Origin: a virus
DNA length: 33,342 bases
Strand: one strand, 5' to 3'
Virus record (IMG/VR): IMGVR_UViG_3300037842_000453
Coordinates: 1 to 33,342 of that record
Shown: piece by piece, positions 21,760 through 29,412 of the stretch
Layout of the letters: the number at the start of each line of letters is the position of its first letter
Numbering within the stretch: position 1 is the first letter of the stretch
Program-made: the position numbers and the translations under genes
The notes under the pieces: generated by a model
Seen by the model: only the letters and a program-made list of their open reading frames with translations
Told to the model about the DNA's origin: nothing
The model's database searches: none

Positions 21760-21772
21760 CGGACATTGTCCG
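21760..21772. repeat. CGGACA-T-TGTCCG palindrome
   Basis: A 13-bp palindrome with 6-bp arms repeats the CGGACATT core of the dyad at 21677-21715, starting 5 bp after the stop of the preceding gene. It is a probable second binding site for the same protein. Confidence 0.6.
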
Positions 21773-21776
21773 ATGT

Positions 21777-21995
21777 TCAATCTCCGCACCATTCGAACCA
21801 ATGCTCGATCGCGAGCCCCTGCGTCGGGCACAGAGCGTTCGCTTCTTCGTCATCAACCCACTTCCGCCGTACCAGATATCCTCGCCGCTGCTCCCCGTCG
21901 GCGTACGTCCTCACGGCGTGATACGCCAATCTGAGGCTGTAATCCGCACAGCACCTGCCGCCGGCGTAGTTGCCGACCTCGATTGTTGATTTCAT
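21777..21995 (-). CDS. small hypothetical protein
   Basis: 72 residues from MKSTIEVGNYAGGRCCADYS; the RBS is weak (GGGTGGGTT). Segments such as RLAYHAVRTYADGEQRRGYLVRRKW suggest a compact alpha/beta fold. It is the last gene before the control region and follows the replication-type genes. No family is recognised. Confidence 0.5.
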   Translation of the reverse strand: MKSTIEVGNYAGGRCCADYSLRLAYHAVRTYADGEQRRGYLVRRKWVDDEEANALCPTQGLAIEHWFEWCGD

Positions 21996-22019
21996 AACCC
22001 ACCCAAGGTCGGTTCATCG

Positions 22020-22379
22020 TCAGATCTCCATTCCGAGTCGTTCCGCCAGCATATTGACGACTGCCAGCGGAGCCCGGCCGCTGTCTGAATAGCTGCCCAC
22101 ACGAACATCCGGATTCTGTTCCGCAGTGATATTGTGGCATTCCCGCAGCAATTTTGCCAAGTCCGGAAACGGATCAAGGCACGCCACGAGCGTCAGCACC
22201 GCTTTGTTGACGACCGGCGACTCGTACGAGGACAACGCCCGGACCCAGATATCTGCCTGCTCGTCCGTGAACTTCGCCTGCGATTTTGCTGCACATAAGT
22301 ACATCAACGACTTAGCCGCTGCCCGCCCTTGCGAGTGCCGAGAGACTTGAGTTGAGTTCTGAGTTGCTAGCTGCCCCAT
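22020..22379 (-). CDS. possible helicase-loader-like protein (G39P-type)
   Basis: 119 residues with the ATG at 22379 (AAAGGA 8 nt upstream), overlapping the upstream gene by 68 bp; a start at 22304 (MYLCAAKSQAKF), after the upstream stop, is possible. The core FTDEQADIWVRALSSYESP, then a hydrophobic helix and DPFPDLAKLLREC, resembles the 'F--t-e----W---L-------a--a-------FP-i-ei' pattern of G39P/DnaB-loader-type proteins. Its place after a replisome-organiser-like gene fits. Similarity is weak and by eye. Confidence 0.5.
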   Translation of the reverse strand: MGQLATQNSTQVSRHSQGRAAAKSLMYLCAAKSQAKFTDEQADIWVRALSSYESPVVNKAVLTLVACLDPFPDLAKLLRECHNITAEQNPDVRVGSYSDSGRAPLAVVNMLAERLGMEI

Positions 22380-23313
22380 CTTTGCGGTCCTTTTTCTCCC
22401 AGTTTCTGACGGCACCATGCCAATCCACGAGCTTCAGCCCGTTTGCCTTCTTCCATCCCTGCGATTCGTAATAATCACAGAACTCCTCCGCTTCGATCCC
22501 GTTTCCCCGCTCCCCGCAGTATTCAGCCACCTGCTCGACCGTCGGCGGCCGGAATGCCCCTTTCGCCGGCGGCGGATCCAGTTCGTCGGCCAGTTTTCTG
22601 AGTTTCTTGGCAGTCGCCCGTTTGTCGGCGGCTGTTGCCAGGCCGGATAGCGTCCTGAGTGCCCGGATTGCCTCTGTTGTCCCTTGTTTCAGTGTAGTCG
22701 ATGTATCTGCCGTAGATTCAGTGGATGTCTGTGGCGGCTTGTGGGACGTTGTGGGTGCGGGTTCATCCGGGGAATTCTCCCGGGATTCCTCCGAGGATTC
22801 CTCCGAGGATTCCCGTTCTGAATACAATGGCGTGTGTTTTTGCTGGGTTTCATCCGGGGAATCCGGGAAATTCCCGGATGATTCCCGGTTAATTCCCACA
22901 ATCGGCGGGTATGGCTCCGGAGATTTAACCACCAGCAGCTCCGGCGGCGGGCCAAACTGAAACCTAGCTCCGCGGAACTCCCCGGCGAAATCGCTGCCCC
23001 ACTTAATGGCCTGATCAGCCTTACTGGCATCCCACGTCAGCATCTCGCGGAACGATCGCCATGACCAATCCTCACGAATGCTACCTGGTAGCACGCGGAA
23101 TCGATCCCACACCGACCGGCACTGCTGCACCCTCTGCCGGCTGCAATCCCACCCATCGGCGATCTGCTGGTCAGTCATCCCGGTCTCGTTCAACCGGCTG
23201 GCCAGCTCGCCGAGCCGCCAGTTGTTCGCCTTCTCCTCGCCCTCGACGATTGCCCGGCCCTCCGATATCGCCGCGTGCTCCGTCTCTTCTGCCACCTGTA
23301 CGATTGGATCCAT
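22312..23313 (-). CDS. replisome-organiser-like protein
   Basis: 333 residues from MDPIVQVAEETEHAA. An N-terminal HTH-like region (GMTDQQIADGWDCSRQRVQQC, ~45-65) is followed by a low-complexity linker rich in Ser, Glu and Pro, and a C-terminal domain: RPPTVEQVAEYCGERGNGI, EFCDYYESQGWKK and LVDWHGAVRNWEKK. That last pattern ('PT-eev--yc-erg---d---F-dyY---gW---g--v-dWk-a-r-W') is common at the C-terminus of phage replication proteins that bind the origin or load helicase. The linker holds ESSEESSEES repeats. Function is inferred from that domain and from neighbours. Confidence 0.65.
   Translation of the reverse strand: MDPIVQVAEETEHAAISEGRAIVEGEEKANNWRLGELASRLNETGMTDQQIADGWDCSRQRVQQCRSVWDRFRVLPGSIREDWSWRSFREMLTWDASKADQAIKWGSDFAGEFRGARFQFGPPPELLVVKSPEPYPPIVGINRESSGNFPDSPDETQQKHTPLYSERESSEESSEESRENSPDEPAPTTSHKPPQTSTESTADTSTTLKQGTTEAIRALRTLSGLATAADKRATAKKLRKLADELDPPPAKGAFRPPTVEQVAEYCGERGNGIEAEEFCDYYESQGWKKANGLKLVDWHGAVRNWEKKDRKDGAASNSELNSSLSALARAGSG
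22783..22813 (-). repeat. 12-bp tandem repeat in linker
   Basis: About 2.5 copies of GGATTCCTCCGA (plus strand) encode the Glu-Ser-Ser/Glu-Glu repeat in the flexible linker of the replisome-organiser-like protein. Confidence 0.7.
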
Positions 23314-23339
23314 TTACTGACTCCGTCCGTCTAATAGGG

Positions 23340-23711
23340 TTAGTCGAACATGAACATCTGGCGTTTCTCGCCGGCCGACTTCGGTCCGCTGATTTCCCAG
23401 ACAACCGCATTCCGACCGCTGCGTGTCTTTCGCTGCAATCCTGAATCCCGCACCAGCCCGCGTTCCACCAACTCAACCCGGCGCGGACGCTGCGTGCTGG
23501 GATTCAGGTTCATCGTGGATTGCATTTCCTCGTCTGTCAGCCCGTCATTCGATCCAAGGATACACCGCAACACCCGACCGCGTAAGGTGTCGGCATCACT
23601 TTCGATGTCCATCGCTGCGTCGAACGATGTGGCTGAGTGTTCCTGGTATTTGATTCCCACGGTTCCGTCTCCTGAAATCACCGCTTCGCGTTTGGTCATC
23701 GTCTTCGTCAT
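23340..23711 (-). CDS. winged-helix DNA-binding protein
   Basis: 123 residues from MTKTMTKREAVISGDG (ATG at 23711; AGGTAG upstream). The middle, LRGRVLRCILGSNDGLTDEEMQ, then LNPSTQRPRRVELVERGLVRDSG and GRNAVVWEI, forms a wHTH with recognition helix and wing, of the MarR/DprA-WH2 sort common in phage proteins. It may control early genes or assist replication. A 100-bp gap upstream holds paired hairpins. Confidence 0.7.
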   Translation of the reverse strand: MTKTMTKREAVISGDGTVGIKYQEHSATSFDAAMDIESDADTLRGRVLRCILGSNDGLTDEEMQSTMNLNPSTQRPRRVELVERGLVRDSGLQRKTRSGRNAVVWEISGPKSAGEKRQMFMFD

Positions 23712-23759
23712 CGTTCTACCTTTCGTGAGACATAGAAAAACCGCCATCCAAGTGTTTGT

Positions 23760-23790
23760 GCACTGGATAAAACCCGCCAGTGCGTCGGGT
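23760..23790 (-). promoter_or_regulatory. mutually exclusive hairpins in 5' leader of wHTH gene
   Basis: On the transcript, ACCCG (23790-23786) can pair with CGGGT (23776-23772), followed by UUU, a terminator-like form. GCACTGG (23783-23777) can pair with CCAGTGC (23766-23760), which excludes the first. Such a layout is seen in attenuators; the 5-bp stem is weak. Confidence 0.35.
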
Positions 23791-23812
23791 GCTTCCGTCT
23801 CATGTCAACATC

Positions 23813-24136
23813 TCACGGGTCGATGAACTCCACCACCAGCCCGAACTCTCTCGCAATGTTGATCTCGGCTGTCACGCCCACCGAACAATCCCATCCGTCC
23901 TGACAAACCACCGACATCCCCGAACACATCTCAATCAAACGCCGGCCGTACGACTCCCAATAATCCCAACTGGTCGGCAACTCGCCAGCCAGTGCGATCG
24001 GATGCGTGTGTGATATCGGGCTGATCAAATGTACGCCTGATGCCATCAACCGTGCGGCCGTCCTGTTGACCTGCAGGAATCGCTCGTGCATTACCGCCGG
24101 GTCGTCGTGCGTGTATGGGGTTGCTAAGTAGATCAC
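23813..24136 (-). CDS. DUF1937 / nucleoside deoxyribosyltransferase-like protein
   Basis: 107 residues from MIYLATPYTHDDPAVMHERF, ATGA-coupled to the methyltransferase upstream. It follows the DUF1937 pattern: 'iYLA-PYsh-d--v---R---v---aa-l---G--v--Pi-h-hpi', SWDYWESYGRRLIEMC and GWDCSVGVTAEINIA. The family is related to nucleoside 2-deoxyribosyltransferases and may act on nucleotides; the true role is not known. Confidence 0.8.
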   Translation of the reverse strand: MIYLATPYTHDDPAVMHERFLQVNRTAARLMASGVHLISPISHTHPIALAGELPTSWDYWESYGRRLIEMCSGMSVVCQDGWDCSVGVTAEINIAREFGLVVEFIDP

Positions 24137-25119
24137 GCCGTCACCTCATCAAATAGAGACCGCTCTGGGTTGTTTACGGTCTCCAATGCCGTCGGAACAT
24201 TTCGACACGCCTGATGGTAATACGATTCCTTCAGCTCGATACCTACACCACGTCGCCCGTTCGATACCGCTCCGAATACTTCCGATCCAACGCCCATGAA
24301 TGGAGTCAGTACGTTCTCGCCGGGATTGCTCCACATCACGCATGACCGATCGATGACATCGAGCTGTAGTGGGTGCATGTGCCGCTCATCATCTCCGTCA
24401 CGGCCCTCCTTGTACGGCAGGGTTCTCTCCAGTCGGATGTCATCCCAGAAGCACGACGCATACTGCCGCCATATCCAGTGTGAGTACCGATTCTTAATCT
24501 GGTTGCCCTTGTATCCTCGCAACGCTTTCAACTCCGCAGGCATCTCACGTTCGCCCGCATAGTCCATCAATCCCTCCGGATGAACGACAGGCACCGGATT
24601 CTCGCCACGCTTGCGAAATGGAATCAGATAATCGCCGCAAGCCACGTTCGTCCGTGTGCTGTCTTCCACAATCTGGCGATGTGTCAATGCCTTCGCCATC
24701 GTGCGATTCCTGACAGCCAGCGGTTCCTTCCAGATACAGATTCTCGGCAACATCTCGAATCCGCATTCGTTGTGCAGCCTGATGATGTCGCCAGGGAAGT
24801 CCGAATACCCGCAGATGTTCGCTCCCGCCTTCGGAATGTCCGTGCAGTGAACAGCCGATATTCTGCCAGGCAATAGCAGACGTTCAATCTCTCGCACGAT
24901 GAACTCGTAGTGCTCGAAGAATTCGTCGTACGTCCGGGCGTTCGACAGGTCACGGTCGCTGCTGCTGTAATTGTAAAGACATCCCCCCTGTTCTGTTGCG
25001 AATGGTGGCGAATAGATTGCCATGTGCATCGACTCGGATGGCAGAGACTTCAGCACCTCCGCTGAATCGCCGTTGTACAATGCGTAGTCGTCTGTGATTG
25101 TTTGTGCTGTTACAGCCAT
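24133..25119 (-). CDS. DNA N4-cytosine/N6-adenine methyltransferase
   Basis: 328 residues from MAVTAQTITDDYALYNGD (SD AAAGGATAA). The N-terminal YNGDSAEVLKSLP is followed by MAIYSPPFA, motif IV of the SPPx type, and the C-terminus has VLTPFMGVGSEVFGA (motif I FxGxG) and GIELKESYYHQA. Motif IV before motif I is the beta-group order. SPPF is compatible with N4-cytosine or N6-adenine modification; I cannot choose. No restriction partner lies nearby, so it is likely protective or regulatory for the phage. Confidence 0.85.
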   Translation of the reverse strand: MAVTAQTITDDYALYNGDSAEVLKSLPSESMHMAIYSPPFATEQGGCLYNYSSSDRDLSNARTYDEFFEHYEFIVREIERLLLPGRISAVHCTDIPKAGANICGYSDFPGDIIRLHNECGFEMLPRICIWKEPLAVRNRTMAKALTHRQIVEDSTRTNVACGDYLIPFRKRGENPVPVVHPEGLMDYAGEREMPAELKALRGYKGNQIKNRYSHWIWRQYASCFWDDIRLERTLPYKEGRDGDDERHMHPLQLDVIDRSCVMWSNPGENVLTPFMGVGSEVFGAVSNGRRGVGIELKESYYHQACRNVPTALETVNNPERSLFDEVTA

Positions 25120-25130
25120 GACTTTATCCT

Positions 25131-26006
25131 TTATTTGTTGGCGGGAACGATCTTATCTTGTGTTCGCTTCCGTAATGTTTTCACAGCCTTCGCAAAGGTA
25201 TCGCGACTTGTTCTGCGTGGTCCGCTTTTTAATCTCCGCCCACTGTCGTAATAGGCAAAGCATGTGTAGGCCCGTTCGAAGAAATCCGTTATGTTGTCCC
25301 ACCCCGTATTCTGATCTTTCGATTTGCGAGCGATTGAATGAATCGTCAACGCCTGAACGCCGTCATTCCCTCTCGAATCCTTTATTCCTTCGTCGTTGTC
25401 AAACGATGTAAAAAACTGCATAGCCTTCTCTTTTTTGCCGTTCGCAATCAGAACAAGTGCCAACGCAACGAGGCTGGTATGAATTCCTCGACTTAAATCC
25501 CATGAGTCAAGCTCCTTCAACTCCGATTCCCATATCCTCACGTACTCATATTCGCGACGTGGAAGCTTTGGCGACCCGCTTGCACACTGCATCGCTAAAG
25601 TGAACCGATATCCACGCAACAGTGGGCTCGCCAGTGCCAGTCCCGCTTCCCGACACGCTCCGCTTACACGGTCGGTTACCCCTTCCTTTGCATCCTCGTT
25701 ATCGAACATCTGATATAGACGCTTAGCTTCTGCCTCCGTGTCGGCGTTGAAGCACACTACCAGTAGTTTACCTCTCGGTATGTCTAGTTCGCCGTTCTCC
25801 CACAAGTACGCCCGTGTATGACCATCCAGTTTGTAAGTTACCTCCCCGTTTGTGATAGCCGCAAACACAACTCCGTGAGCATCTTCTAACGTAGCTAGGT
25901 GTGTTCGTTTTGCTGACTTCGCATGCCTTACCGTGTCTCGTTGTCTGGGGTTATCCGGGATGTTGATCCATTGATCTACACTCATTTTCTTAATAATCAC
26001 AGCCAT
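25131..26006 (-). CDS. ParB/sulfiredoxin-like domain protein
   Basis: 291 residues from MAVIIKKMSVDQWINIP; the ATG at 26006 has GGAGG upstream and overlaps the helicase end by 10 bp. The N-terminal third has NPRQRD and a YKLDGHTRAYLWENGE segment like the 'v-dGhtR--a---l' core of ParB-like nuclease domains. The rest is helical and unassigned. Placement beside a helicase and methyltransferase suggests a DNA role, inferred only. Confidence 0.6.
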   Translation of the reverse strand: MAVIIKKMSVDQWINIPDNPRQRDTVRHAKSAKRTHLATLEDAHGVVFAAITNGEVTYKLDGHTRAYLWENGELDIPRGKLLVVCFNADTEAEAKRLYQMFDNEDAKEGVTDRVSGACREAGLALASPLLRGYRFTLAMQCASGSPKLPRREYEYVRIWESELKELDSWDLSRGIHTSLVALALVLIANGKKEKAMQFFTSFDNDEGIKDSRGNDGVQALTIHSIARKSKDQNTGWDNITDFFERAYTCFAYYDSGRRLKSGPRRTSRDTFAKAVKTLRKRTQDKIVPANK

Positions 26007-27361
26007 GATGGAATATCCTCCGTTTCATCGAACGTGCCCCCTCGCGACAATGCGAGTGAGTCTGACATATGCTCACACAATGACTTAAACATCTGCTCTG
26101 ATTGCCGAGTCTTCCGTTGAATGTTCTTCAGAACTCCTTGTTCGCCTTCGTTCACAATCATGTGAACATCAACAGGATTCTCCTGCCCGAATCTCCAACA
26201 CCGCCGCACTGCCTGATAATGCTGCTCGAATGAATGAGACGGAAAACAGATCACCTTATTGCAGTGCTGCCAGTTCAGGCCCCAGCATCCGATTTTCGGC
26301 TTCGTGACCAATCGTCTCACTTCACCTCGCGTGAATGCGGTCAGTATCTCTTCCTTCTTCTCATCGCTCATGCTCCCTTTGACCTGGACCGCGTCCGGCA
26401 CTTCTTTCGCCAACCGGTCGCCCTCGTCATTCAGCTCACACCACAAGACGCTCGCACCCGTATGTGATGTTGCTATCTCTGCGGCCAGTTCGCATCTCTC
26501 CCCGATACTGTTCCGCCGCTCTTCTCTCTGCTCCTGCAGGTTAGTCGCTGCCATCGCGAACAGCATTCCGTCGCGAGCCTTCTTTGTTTCCACGATATGC
26601 TCGTGCTGATTCAGCGGTGGCAGTTCGAATCTGGAATCATCCCCGCCGATGTCTGACGGCTTTCGTATCGACCGTGCCCACGAGCACACCCATCGCCAGA
26701 ACGGCTTCTGTGCATGTCCACGAAATCGATACTTCACCCTTCCCCATCCCAGATGGTCCTTCTGGGTATCTTGTTTAAAAAACATCGTCAGCATGTCGCG
26801 ATACCCCAGATAGCCGAGTGCATCCGATGACGTGCCGAGTTCGTGGTAATCATTAGGGGCGGCGGTAGCAGTGCAGAGCAAACGATACTTCAGCAACCGG
26901 CAGAACTCAGTGACCTCTTGCTTTCTCTGGCTCTTGAAGTTCTTGATTGCTGATGATTCATCGCACACGATTCCACTGAACAGTGAGTTGTCGAACTTCT
27001 TTAGTTGCTCGTAGTTCGTGACTACGATTCGCGGTGATCCGCTGATGTTCCCGTCTCGCGAACGCTCCGCATCAATGCCGAATTTTTCAGCCTCTGATAT
27101 CGTCTGCGACCCGACTGCCAGCGGAGTAACCAATAGCACGGGACTGTTAGTATGCCGCACCACATTCTCGGCCCATACGAGCTGCTGAATTGTTTTGCCT
27201 AATCCGCAGTCTTCAAACAGGGCACACCGGCCAGACCGTATTGCCCAATCGGTTAATGTTTTCTGGAAGTCGAACAGGCTGTCCGGCATCCACGTCGGAT
27301 CGAATCCCTGCAAACTATCCGCTCGTTGTTTGTTTTCCAGAAACTGCTCGTACGTATCCAT
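25997..27361 (-). CDS. SNF2-type SF2 helicase/ATPase
   Basis: 454 residues with the ATG at 27361 (GAGGG 11 nt upstream); the frame also opens at 27490 in an ATGA overlap, adding 43 basic residues. Motif I is DCGLGKTIQ (~51-59), motif Ia LLVTPLAV, motif II CDESSAIKN (DESS instead of DEAH), motif III CTATAAPND, motif V KPKIGCWGLNW and motif VI QAVRRCWRFGQ, as in SNF2 enzymes. Phage SNF2-like proteins are thought to act in recombination or replication remodelling. It is part of a run with resolvase, ParB-like and methyltransferase genes. Confidence 0.85.
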   Translation of the reverse strand: MDTYEQFLENKQRADSLQGFDPTWMPDSLFDFQKTLTDWAIRSGRCALFEDCGLGKTIQQLVWAENVVRHTNSPVLLVTPLAVGSQTISEAEKFGIDAERSRDGNISGSPRIVVTNYEQLKKFDNSLFSGIVCDESSAIKNFKSQRKQEVTEFCRLLKYRLLCTATAAPNDYHELGTSSDALGYLGYRDMLTMFFKQDTQKDHLGWGRVKYRFRGHAQKPFWRWVCSWARSIRKPSDIGGDDSRFELPPLNQHEHIVETKKARDGMLFAMAATNLQEQREERRNSIGERCELAAEIATSHTGASVLWCELNDEGDRLAKEVPDAVQVKGSMSDEKKEEILTAFTRGEVRRLVTKPKIGCWGLNWQHCNKVICFPSHSFEQHYQAVRRCWRFGQENPVDVHMIVNEGEQGVLKNIQRKTRQSEQMFKSLCEHMSDSLALSRGGTFDETEDIPSWL

Positions 27362-27486
27362 TGCTTCGTGTTCCCTCACAATGTGTATAAAAATGACCGG
27401 CAGCGGCTTGCCCAACAGGCGGTGTCCGTCAAGAGCCACCCGTCTATACTGTCGCCGCAACAAGCGACGATCAGAACCGCTGCCGA

Positions 27487-27861
27487 TCATGTCTCCCGTG
27501 TGAATGTCAAAATCACTCCCGCAGGCTTCAGTACCCTCACGATGATGGTCCCGACCGTCAGATGCTGCCAGTCGTCGTCGGGAATCAGCCCGGCTGATAC
27601 AACGCCATCAATGGCAGCCTTCTGACTCTGCATCATATTGACCAGATCCCGCCGCCTGCGGTCGGGCACAATGAAGGCATAGTCCACCACTGCCGTTGTC
27701 CAATCGCCTCGCCTGATCCGTTGTTCCATCATCTGCACTGCCGTCAGCCCTGCCGCGAGGTTGCGAAGCGCCTTCGTCGGGCCGGCCTTGCTCCGCCATC
27801 CGCCTTTATTGTGCGCGTGCAACCTCGCGTTGACCGGCGGCAGCTCTATGATGATTGCCAT
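27487..27861 (-). CDS. rusA-like: RusA-like Holliday junction resolvase
   Basis: 124 residues from MAIIIELPPVNARLHAHN; TGATG coupling to the upstream gene. The conserved RusA pattern is present: DYAFIVPDRRRRDLVNMMQS, then KAAIDGVVSAGLIPDDDWQHL ('D-dN--K---D-l---g-i-DD-'), though the first acidic positions are replaced in part (DRRRRD). RusA resolves four-way junctions as a dimer, which helps recombination and removes branches before packaging. Confidence 0.8.
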   Translation of the reverse strand: MAIIIELPPVNARLHAHNKGGWRSKAGPTKALRNLAAGLTAVQMMEQRIRRGDWTTAVVDYAFIVPDRRRRDLVNMMQSQKAAIDGVVSAGLIPDDDWQHLTVGTIIVRVLKPAGVILTFTRET

Positions 27862-28508
27862 CAGAACGGAACCGAATCCGATTCATCCTTGCCGCCGCTG
27901 AGATCCTCCTGATACTCCGCGGCCACCTGCATCTGGCCCGACATCGTCCGTCGCATGAACTCCGTCCACTCGGCTGATTCCTTGACCTTCTCCCTGATCC
28001 ATTCCGGCAGCGACTCGAAGTCCTCAGCCGTTGACTCGGCCAAATCGAACGTTCGCGACGGGCAGACCTGAGCCGGCACCGTCATCGATTTGTGTAACTT
28101 GGTCACGCTCTGAATCTTCGCCCGCATGTCACCGTTTGCTTTCGCCGCGTGCACCACCTGCACGAGACAACCGATACCGCAGAGGCAGAATAAATCGAAT
28201 CCTTCCAGTTCATCCGCAGTGAACGCTCGCCCCCGCCACGATTCCAGCATGTGCCGCAGGTTGGCCTTCTCGCTGAGGCTGAGTGTGTAGAACGCCGACA
28301 GCATCGACGGTTCTTCGCCCTTGTCTGCGTCGTACACCTGCAGCACATCGGGAAACTCCCATCCAATCAGGCACTGGTGCTTCGCGCCGTACGTGCTCTC
28401 GTGCGTGCCGATGTCGGCCACGAGTACACACCGAGCCAGATGCTGATCTTCCGGAATCAGTTCGAAGTTGCCGCCCGTTTTCGCTTTCGCAATCAGTCCC
28501 ATCGTCAT
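27861..28508 (-). CDS. ssDNA-binding-like phage protein
   Basis: 215 residues from MTMGLIAKAKTGGNFELIP, with ATGA overlap upstream. The N-terminal half is beta-rich (HLARCVLVADIGTHESTYG, HQCLIGWEFPD); the C-terminus is acidic and ends DESDSVPF, like the acidic DDxIPF tip of SSB that binds partner proteins. I recall similar phage proteins before RusA-like genes, of SSB or annealing type. OB fold is inferred, not proven. Confidence 0.6.
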   Translation of the reverse strand: MTMGLIAKAKTGGNFELIPEDQHLARCVLVADIGTHESTYGAKHQCLIGWEFPDVLQVYDADKGEEPSMLSAFYTLSLSEKANLRHMLESWRGRAFTADELEGFDLFCLCGIGCLVQVVHAAKANGDMRAKIQSVTKLHKSMTVPAQVCPSRTFDLAESTAEDFESLPEWIREKVKESAEWTEFMRRTMSGQMQVAAEYQEDLSGGKDESDSVPF

Positions 28509-28792
28509 CGATCTCCCGTTTCGGTTTGTAAATTGTCGTCGTCTTCTGAAATACCTCGCTCGTCGTACGTGCCCCTTTCAATGGCATTGATGTCGGCTGC
28601 CGCCTTCGCAACCAATCGATCCCATCCCGTCTGCATACTCGCCGCTTCTGCGACCGTCGCTGCCCGCTGTGGCTCGTATTCCCACTGCGGACCATATCCC
28701 CGGTGGAACCAATCGGCCCGCTCCAGATCGCTCGGCTGGTCCTCGTACTGGATCGCTGAGGATTCCCAATGCTCCCCCCATTCGTAGGTCAC
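28505..28792 (-). CDS. hypothetical protein
   Basis: 95 residues; the GTG at 28792 overlaps the previous stop as GTGA. MTYEWGEHWESSAIQYEDQ is rich in Trp, Tyr and acidic residues (RADWFHRGYGPQWEYEP); the rest is a charged helix. It is coupled to the SSB-like gene by ATGA. Family unknown. Confidence 0.6.
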   Translation of the reverse strand: MTYEWGEHWESSAIQYEDQPSDLERADWFHRGYGPQWEYEPQRAATVAEAASMQTGWDRLVAKAAADINAIERGTYDERGISEDDDNLQTETGDR

Positions 28793-28890
28793 GGATCAAC
28801 CGTTCCGCAGATGATCGACGAGAACACGCCGACCGTCACAATCGCGACCGACACAAACATCAGACATTCGGTCAGCGTTTCGTCGCTCAC
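28789..28890 (-). CDS. 33-residue single-helix membrane protein
   Basis: GTG at 28890 overlaps the previous stop as GTGA, and the stop overlaps the next GTG in the same way. The product MSDETLTECLMFVSVAIVTV... has one membrane helix (~9-28) and a short tail. The double GTGA overlap strongly suggests real translation. Function unknown; tiny early membrane proteins of phages often affect the host envelope. Confidence 0.6.
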   Translation of the reverse strand: MSDETLTECLMFVSVAIVTVGVFSSIICGTVDP

Positions 28891-29069
28891 GTCGTCACCT
28901 CGTCGGCCTGCTCTGAAGCCCAGCGGATCCAGTCAGACACGCTCATTCCTGAGTTGTCGATTCTGGTTACCTCTGCAGCCAACAGAATCGCCATCTTTCC
29001 CCGCTTCCGTGCTGACTGCAGATTTCTCTGAGCCTGTGCCGGCGTGATCGTGACTTCCTCGATTTCCAT
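28887..29069 (-). CDS. small hypothetical protein
   Basis: 60 residues from MEIEEVTITPAQAQRNLQS. An N-terminal acidic strand is followed by basic helical SARKRGKMAILLAA and a SVSDWIRWASEQAD helix. It could be a small DNA- or protein-binding factor. A 58-bp gap separates it from the upstream gene. Confidence 0.55.
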   Translation of the reverse strand: MEIEEVTITPAQAQRNLQSARKRGKMAILLAAEVTRIDNSGMSVSDWIRWASEQADEVTT

Positions 29070-29127
29070 TCCGATTACTTTCTGTCTGAGTGAATAAAAC
29101 TGGCAACCCGATCCCCGCCGTCATTGC

Positions 29128-29412
29128 TCATCCTGTTGGATCGCTTTCGTTTCCGTCCGTAGCTGCCAGATAATCTGCGGCTCTATGCTTCCCGTGTATC
29201 ACTGCCCGAACGTAGCCTTCTGAACGTCCGCACATGATCGATATCCGGCGGAGGTCCAGATGCCGGTCGAACCACAGCGACCGAATCCGCTGGCACAGCT
29301 TGAAGGTCTGCTGTTCCTTCGCACAGTCCGACATCAGCATCGATTCCGGCTTTGGTTGTCCGCCCCGGGCAACTCCACCGGTGGCCCGCGATCGCCGCAT
29401 TTTGTTCTTCAT
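29128..29412 (-). CDS. HTH-like small protein
   Basis: 94 residues from MKNKMRRSRATGGVARGG; the ATG overlaps the CsrA-like stop as ATGA. A basic N-terminus is followed by RIRSLWFDRHLDLRRISIMCG, then RSEGYVRAVIHGKHRA, which fits a helix-turn-helix of the resolvase/sigma type with recognition helix SEGYVRAVI. It may regulate early genes; coupling to the CsrA-like gene suggests joint control. Confidence 0.6.
   Translation of the reverse strand: MKNKMRRSRATGGVARGGQPKPESMLMSDCAKEQQTFKLCQRIRSLWFDRHLDLRRISIMCGRSEGYVRAVIHGKHRAADYLAATDGNESDPTG

Larger units (their letters stand above)
21307..21776 (-). other. 470-bp non-coding control region
   Basis: This is the only long gap in an otherwise gap-free genome. 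In transcription order it holds an operator-like dyad and CGGACATT repeats (21677-21772), a near-consensus promoter (21635-21663), a structured element ending in a U-run (21540-21629), a hairpin (21469-21494) and a G7-TA-G7 tract (21382-21397). Short ORFs here have no RBS and no recognisable content. It could be a replication origin, a control region, or both. Confidence 0.65.
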
